Source of the DNA: Ciona intestinalis
Lineage: Eukaryota > Chordata > Ascidiacea > Phlebobranchia > Cionidae
Assembly: GCF_000224145.3 (NCBI RefSeq)
Contig: NC_020176.2
Span: 124,693-188,692 of the forward strand
Direction: 5' to 3'
Length of the DNA stretch: 64,000 nt
Shown: in pieces, positions 62,211-64,000 of the stretch
How positions within the stretch are numbered: the first letter of the stretch is position 1
Layout: each line of letters starts with the position of its first letter
Position numbers and translations under genes: made by a program
Notes under the pieces: generated by a model
Seen by the model: the letters and a program-made list of their open reading frames with translations, nothing else
Told to the model about the DNA's origin: nothing
Databases searched by the model: none

Positions 62211-64000
62211 AACTCTTAATGTGGCTTGCAAATGAAATACAAACTTAAAATTTACTGTTAAAAACTAAATGAAATCGAAATTATTTTTCAAACAAAAATA
62301 TTTAAAACTCGTGCTATGGGGAAAGTCCCAAGATTTCATAGAAACACCATTATGTAAAATTACTTTCGGGGAGTAGCAAATAATAATTCACCTTTAAAAC
62401 AACATAGGTACATTAAATTACCGCACTTTTTACACCGGGTTACAATATGCATTTAACTTCAGGTTAAAACGAGTTTTTATCGTTTTTTGTTGCGACCTTT
62501 TTTCTTCCTTGTCTTATAGTCGCGAGGTGACGTTTAGAATACGTGATAAATGAAAGAATGACAATCGGCAGAGTCAGCAGATGTGACGGTGTTTTATAGT
62601 AGCAGCGTTTGCATGGAACCGATGATTTTGTAGTTAGTACTGGACTGTTGGACTATTATTCAACCGGAAATAGGAATGATTCATGTGTTTTTAATTTGTC
62701 AACAACAGTTTTTTAGTCGTTTGACTCATTTTCATTTAAAAAATATGAGTATTTTTAATGTTAAAAGTCGAATTTAAAGTAACCTTTGCATATAAATATT
62801 GTTAATATGCTAAACTATACTATGCATAATAACATTGTTAAAATGTAAGACATTTCAATGTTTATGTTATAATTTGAGGTCAAATCTTTTGTTTCACTGT
62901 TTATTTTCATTTTATATTCACTATTGTATAGCATTGTGTGGCTTGTTTGTTTACTTTGCTTTTGAATTTTATTGTATTTTGTCTAATTTGTTATCATTTT
63001 GTGTTCATAATATGTTTCTTATTCATAGAACGAAGCTGTTTTAGTTTTAGACAACACTAGTATCGACTATATTATATTTTGTTATTATGTTATTTCATAT
63101 GTTATTTATATTACGAGTGATAATTTTGTTCATAAATATTATTGTAGTAAAACATATCTTGCTGTTATGTCATAGTAAAAAATGGCTTTCATGTGATACA
63201 AGGTCCCACACATGTGTTAAACTAGTGCACTCCCTGCTTTTAATATTGTAATACAAACATTAAATTAAGTTTTAATCATTCCATTAATGCGAATTACTTG
63301 AATTCAAATTCCAGGGTCTAGTTTTTATATTTTCATTATAAATACCTCAGGACACATTGACCAATAGGATGGCGCCTCTAACTGCAATGCTTCTCGTACG
63401 ATTGTAAGTTGTTTATTAACAAACAATACCATTGTTTAATTAACAATTGATAACACACACTTGATAAGTATGTGAACATTGTTTGACAAAGTTTGTGATT
63501 AAAAATAACATATTTAGAGAAATTGATTCCTTAATTTTGGTATATATTATTCATATTGTATATTGTGAAGCGGTTTTAATATTGGTTAAATTATTTTACT
63601 TTCAACCAAAACGTTTTGATTCTGCATGTTTAGGAATCAGCATTGTTTGTAATAATAGAAAGCACAGATCAACCTCTATGATGTCATAAACGCCATTCAA
63701 TACCGTGTAGAGGTTACTATTGCGAAATAATCCCCGCCTCACCTAACCGACCAATAGGAGCGCTTCTTTTGTTTGTCCTTTGTACGTCACAAACCGGCTT
63801 TAAATCACCTTATTCTCTCTCGACGCCTTCTTCTCATACGTGGCTGTCGTAAAATATCAAACCGTGAAAATCTGCGGTAACAATGTAAAGTATACGTCGC
63901 AAATGTTCACGCTTAACTCGTTACCGGCATGGACGGATTGCGCAATCTGCTGACCGAAGCAAAATTCTCCCAAAATTTTCCACGTCACAATAGCAGGGTT
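62211..64000. other. 5' flank of SPT homologue and AT-rich right end
   Basis: No convincing gene. 62640-63300 is very AT-rich. A CCAAT-like ccaatagga occurs at 63361 and again near 63750, each followed by gcgc-type sequence. After the first there is a possible small first exon (63369-63403, MAPLTAMLLVR, then GTAAGT) whose continuation is not found. CG-containing DNA from about 63730 to the edge looks like promoter sequence for a gene beyond the window. Confidence 0.5.

Overview
The window reads as nuclear DNA of a tunicate, almost certainly a Ciona species. It is AT-rich, its genes are compact and intron-rich, it carries tRNA-headed composite SINEs and small inverted-repeat MITEs of the kind known from Ciona, and it encodes a collagen-bearing intelectin, a tiny metallothionein and other chordate-type genes. 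All gene models below were built by hand from reading frame, splice dinucleotides and phase continuity. Family names come from recognised motifs, not from database searches.

Left third (1-26 kb): a 71-bp satellite array; a tail-to-tail pair of 16-exon collagen-intelectin genes (+ 2580-9941 and - 11664-17995) with a large satellite array between their 3' ends; a short hypothetical minus-strand ORF; and a BTB-BACK-Kelch gene (+ 19881-25447) whose ninth recognised exon has its acceptor at the very edge of a DNA transposon. The second intelectin has all 16 exons in matching phase but one in-frame TAG.

Middle (25.7-47 kb): a small secreted-peptide gene; a gene that by phase joins a PARP-type zinc finger to a complete protein kinase domain (+ 27723-31161); and a second tail-to-tail pair, two complete ABCG half-transporters (+ 32427-38738, - 39098-46789). 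The ABCG pair is diverged overall but has two nearly identical patches that include introns, a sign of recent ectopic gene conversion. One intron is present in only one of the pair.

Right third (47-64 kb): a 34-residue metallothionein; TPD52-family gene (+) with a complete MADF-BESS gene nested on the same strand in its third intron; MRPS34 (-); and a single-exon serine palmitoyltransferase subunit 2 homologue (-) with one single-base frameshift; then about 1.8 kb of AT-rich sequence with no convincing gene.

Repeats shape much of the window. Six arrays of one 71-bp satellite lie in introns and intergenic DNA in both orientations. Its unit looks like two diverged copies of the SINE tail, and a triple tandem of that tail at 5425-5725 looks like an intermediate. 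More than a dozen MITE copies sit mainly in introns. The genes do not form one pathway: intelectins (secreted, innate-immunity type lectins), ABCG transporters, metallothionein and housekeeping genes are neighbours by position only.
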